DNA of 5,001 nt from Candidatus Parvarchaeota archaeon (GTDB lineage Archaea > Micrarchaeota > Micrarchaeia > Anstonellales > VGKX01): the NCBI GenBank assembly GCA_016866895.1, contig VGKX01000088.1:1-5001 (forward strand). Direction: 5' to 3'. Both the position numbers and the translations under genes were made by a program. The notes beneath the pieces are model-generated. The model was not told the origin of the DNA. It saw only the letters and a program-made list of their open reading frames with translations, and searched no databases. Positions 4,840 to 5,001 of the stretch are shown piece after piece (within the stretch, counting starts at the first letter, position 1; each line of letters opens with the position of its first letter).

Positions 4840-5001
4840 TTATGATGAACTTGAAGACCTGCTGTTGTAAATTCCCAAGGCAACCTTGAGCTTGAAGCCG
4901 GAAGGCACAAATACAGCAGAGGCAGGAGTGCAGCTAAGCGTCATCTGGGTGCCGCTTGACGATGTGGTGGGTATCTCTGTTCCCGAAGAGCCTGATGGCG
5001 A
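4840..5001 (-). CDS. C-terminal 53 residues of an unknown Ser/Thr-rich, probably extracellular protein (runs off right edge)
   Basis: The minus-strand frame is open from the right edge to a TAA at 4840-4842. It encodes a Ser/Thr/Gly-rich segment (SPSGSSGTEIPTTSSSG), then a hydrophobic-alternating stretch (TLSCTPASAVFVPSGFKLKV), and ends ALGIYNSRSSSSS. Codon choice resembles the neighbours (AGC, GCC, AAG, GGC). The composition and alternating pattern suggest the end of a beta-rich secreted or surface domain, perhaps related to the adjacent pilin-like protein, but no family is recognisable from this piece. It is co-oriented with the pilin-like gene and 137 bases upstream of it. The main alternative is that the frame is open by chance; no convincing frame competes on the other strand. 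Confidence 0.6.
   Translation of the reverse strand, partial: SPSGSSGTEIPTTSSSGTQMTLSCTPASAVFVPSGFKLKVALGIYNSRSSSSS

Noticed and set aside
4842..4848. ATGATGA resembling a C box of an archaeal C/D guide RNA
   Set aside because: No CTGA D box occurs at a suitable distance downstream. The match lies at the end of the minus-strand coding frame.
4821..4889. 22-codon plus-strand frame after the TTTAAA box
   Set aside because: It is very short, has no good ribosome binding site and overlaps the better-supported minus-strand C-terminus.

Overview
The window looks archaeal, probably a small-genome lineage of the DPANN or euryarchaeal type. The lineage call is an inference and is weak. Evidence for Archaea: a type 2 isopentenyl-diphosphate isomerase beside a MEMO-family gene, a class III (archaeal) prepilin signal peptide, a KaiC/RadA-like ATPase, GGTG-type ribosome binding sites, AGG-rich arginine codon use, and A/T boxes of the archaeal TATA type about 25 bases before predicted transcript starts. 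At least one of these transcripts looks leaderless. The region is compact. The largest gene-free gap is 158 bases, and I see no tRNA, rRNA, CRISPR array or insertion sequence.

Left part (1-1454, minus strand): the N-terminal half of type 2 IPP isomerase runs off the left edge. Upstream of it is a complete MEMO-family (AmmeMemoRadiSam protein B) gene. A short direct repeat and a possible TATA element lie between them. To my knowledge MEMO genes often sit near mevalonate/isoprenoid genes in archaea, so this pair fits a known but poorly explained linkage.

Centre (1455-2383): an 85-base divergent promoter region separates the MEMO gene from a plus-strand VIT1/CCC1-family transporter, probably for Fe(II) or Mn(II). 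The transporter converges on the next minus-strand gene across a 64-base gap.

Right part (2384-5001, minus strand): four co-oriented genes. In transcription order these are the C-terminus of an unknown Ser/Thr-rich protein (right edge), a class III signal peptide pilin-like protein, a KaiC-like protein, and a six-pass membrane protein of unknown function. The KaiC-like protein has lost both the Walker A Thr and the Walker B Asp. Each of the last three has its own promoter-like element, so they need not form one operon. The surface protein, non-canonical RecA-fold protein and membrane protein may nevertheless be functionally linked.

The most unusual item is the KaiC-like protein. It keeps the family's other signature segments but carries substitutions at the two nucleotide-binding positions expected to be essential for ATP hydrolysis.
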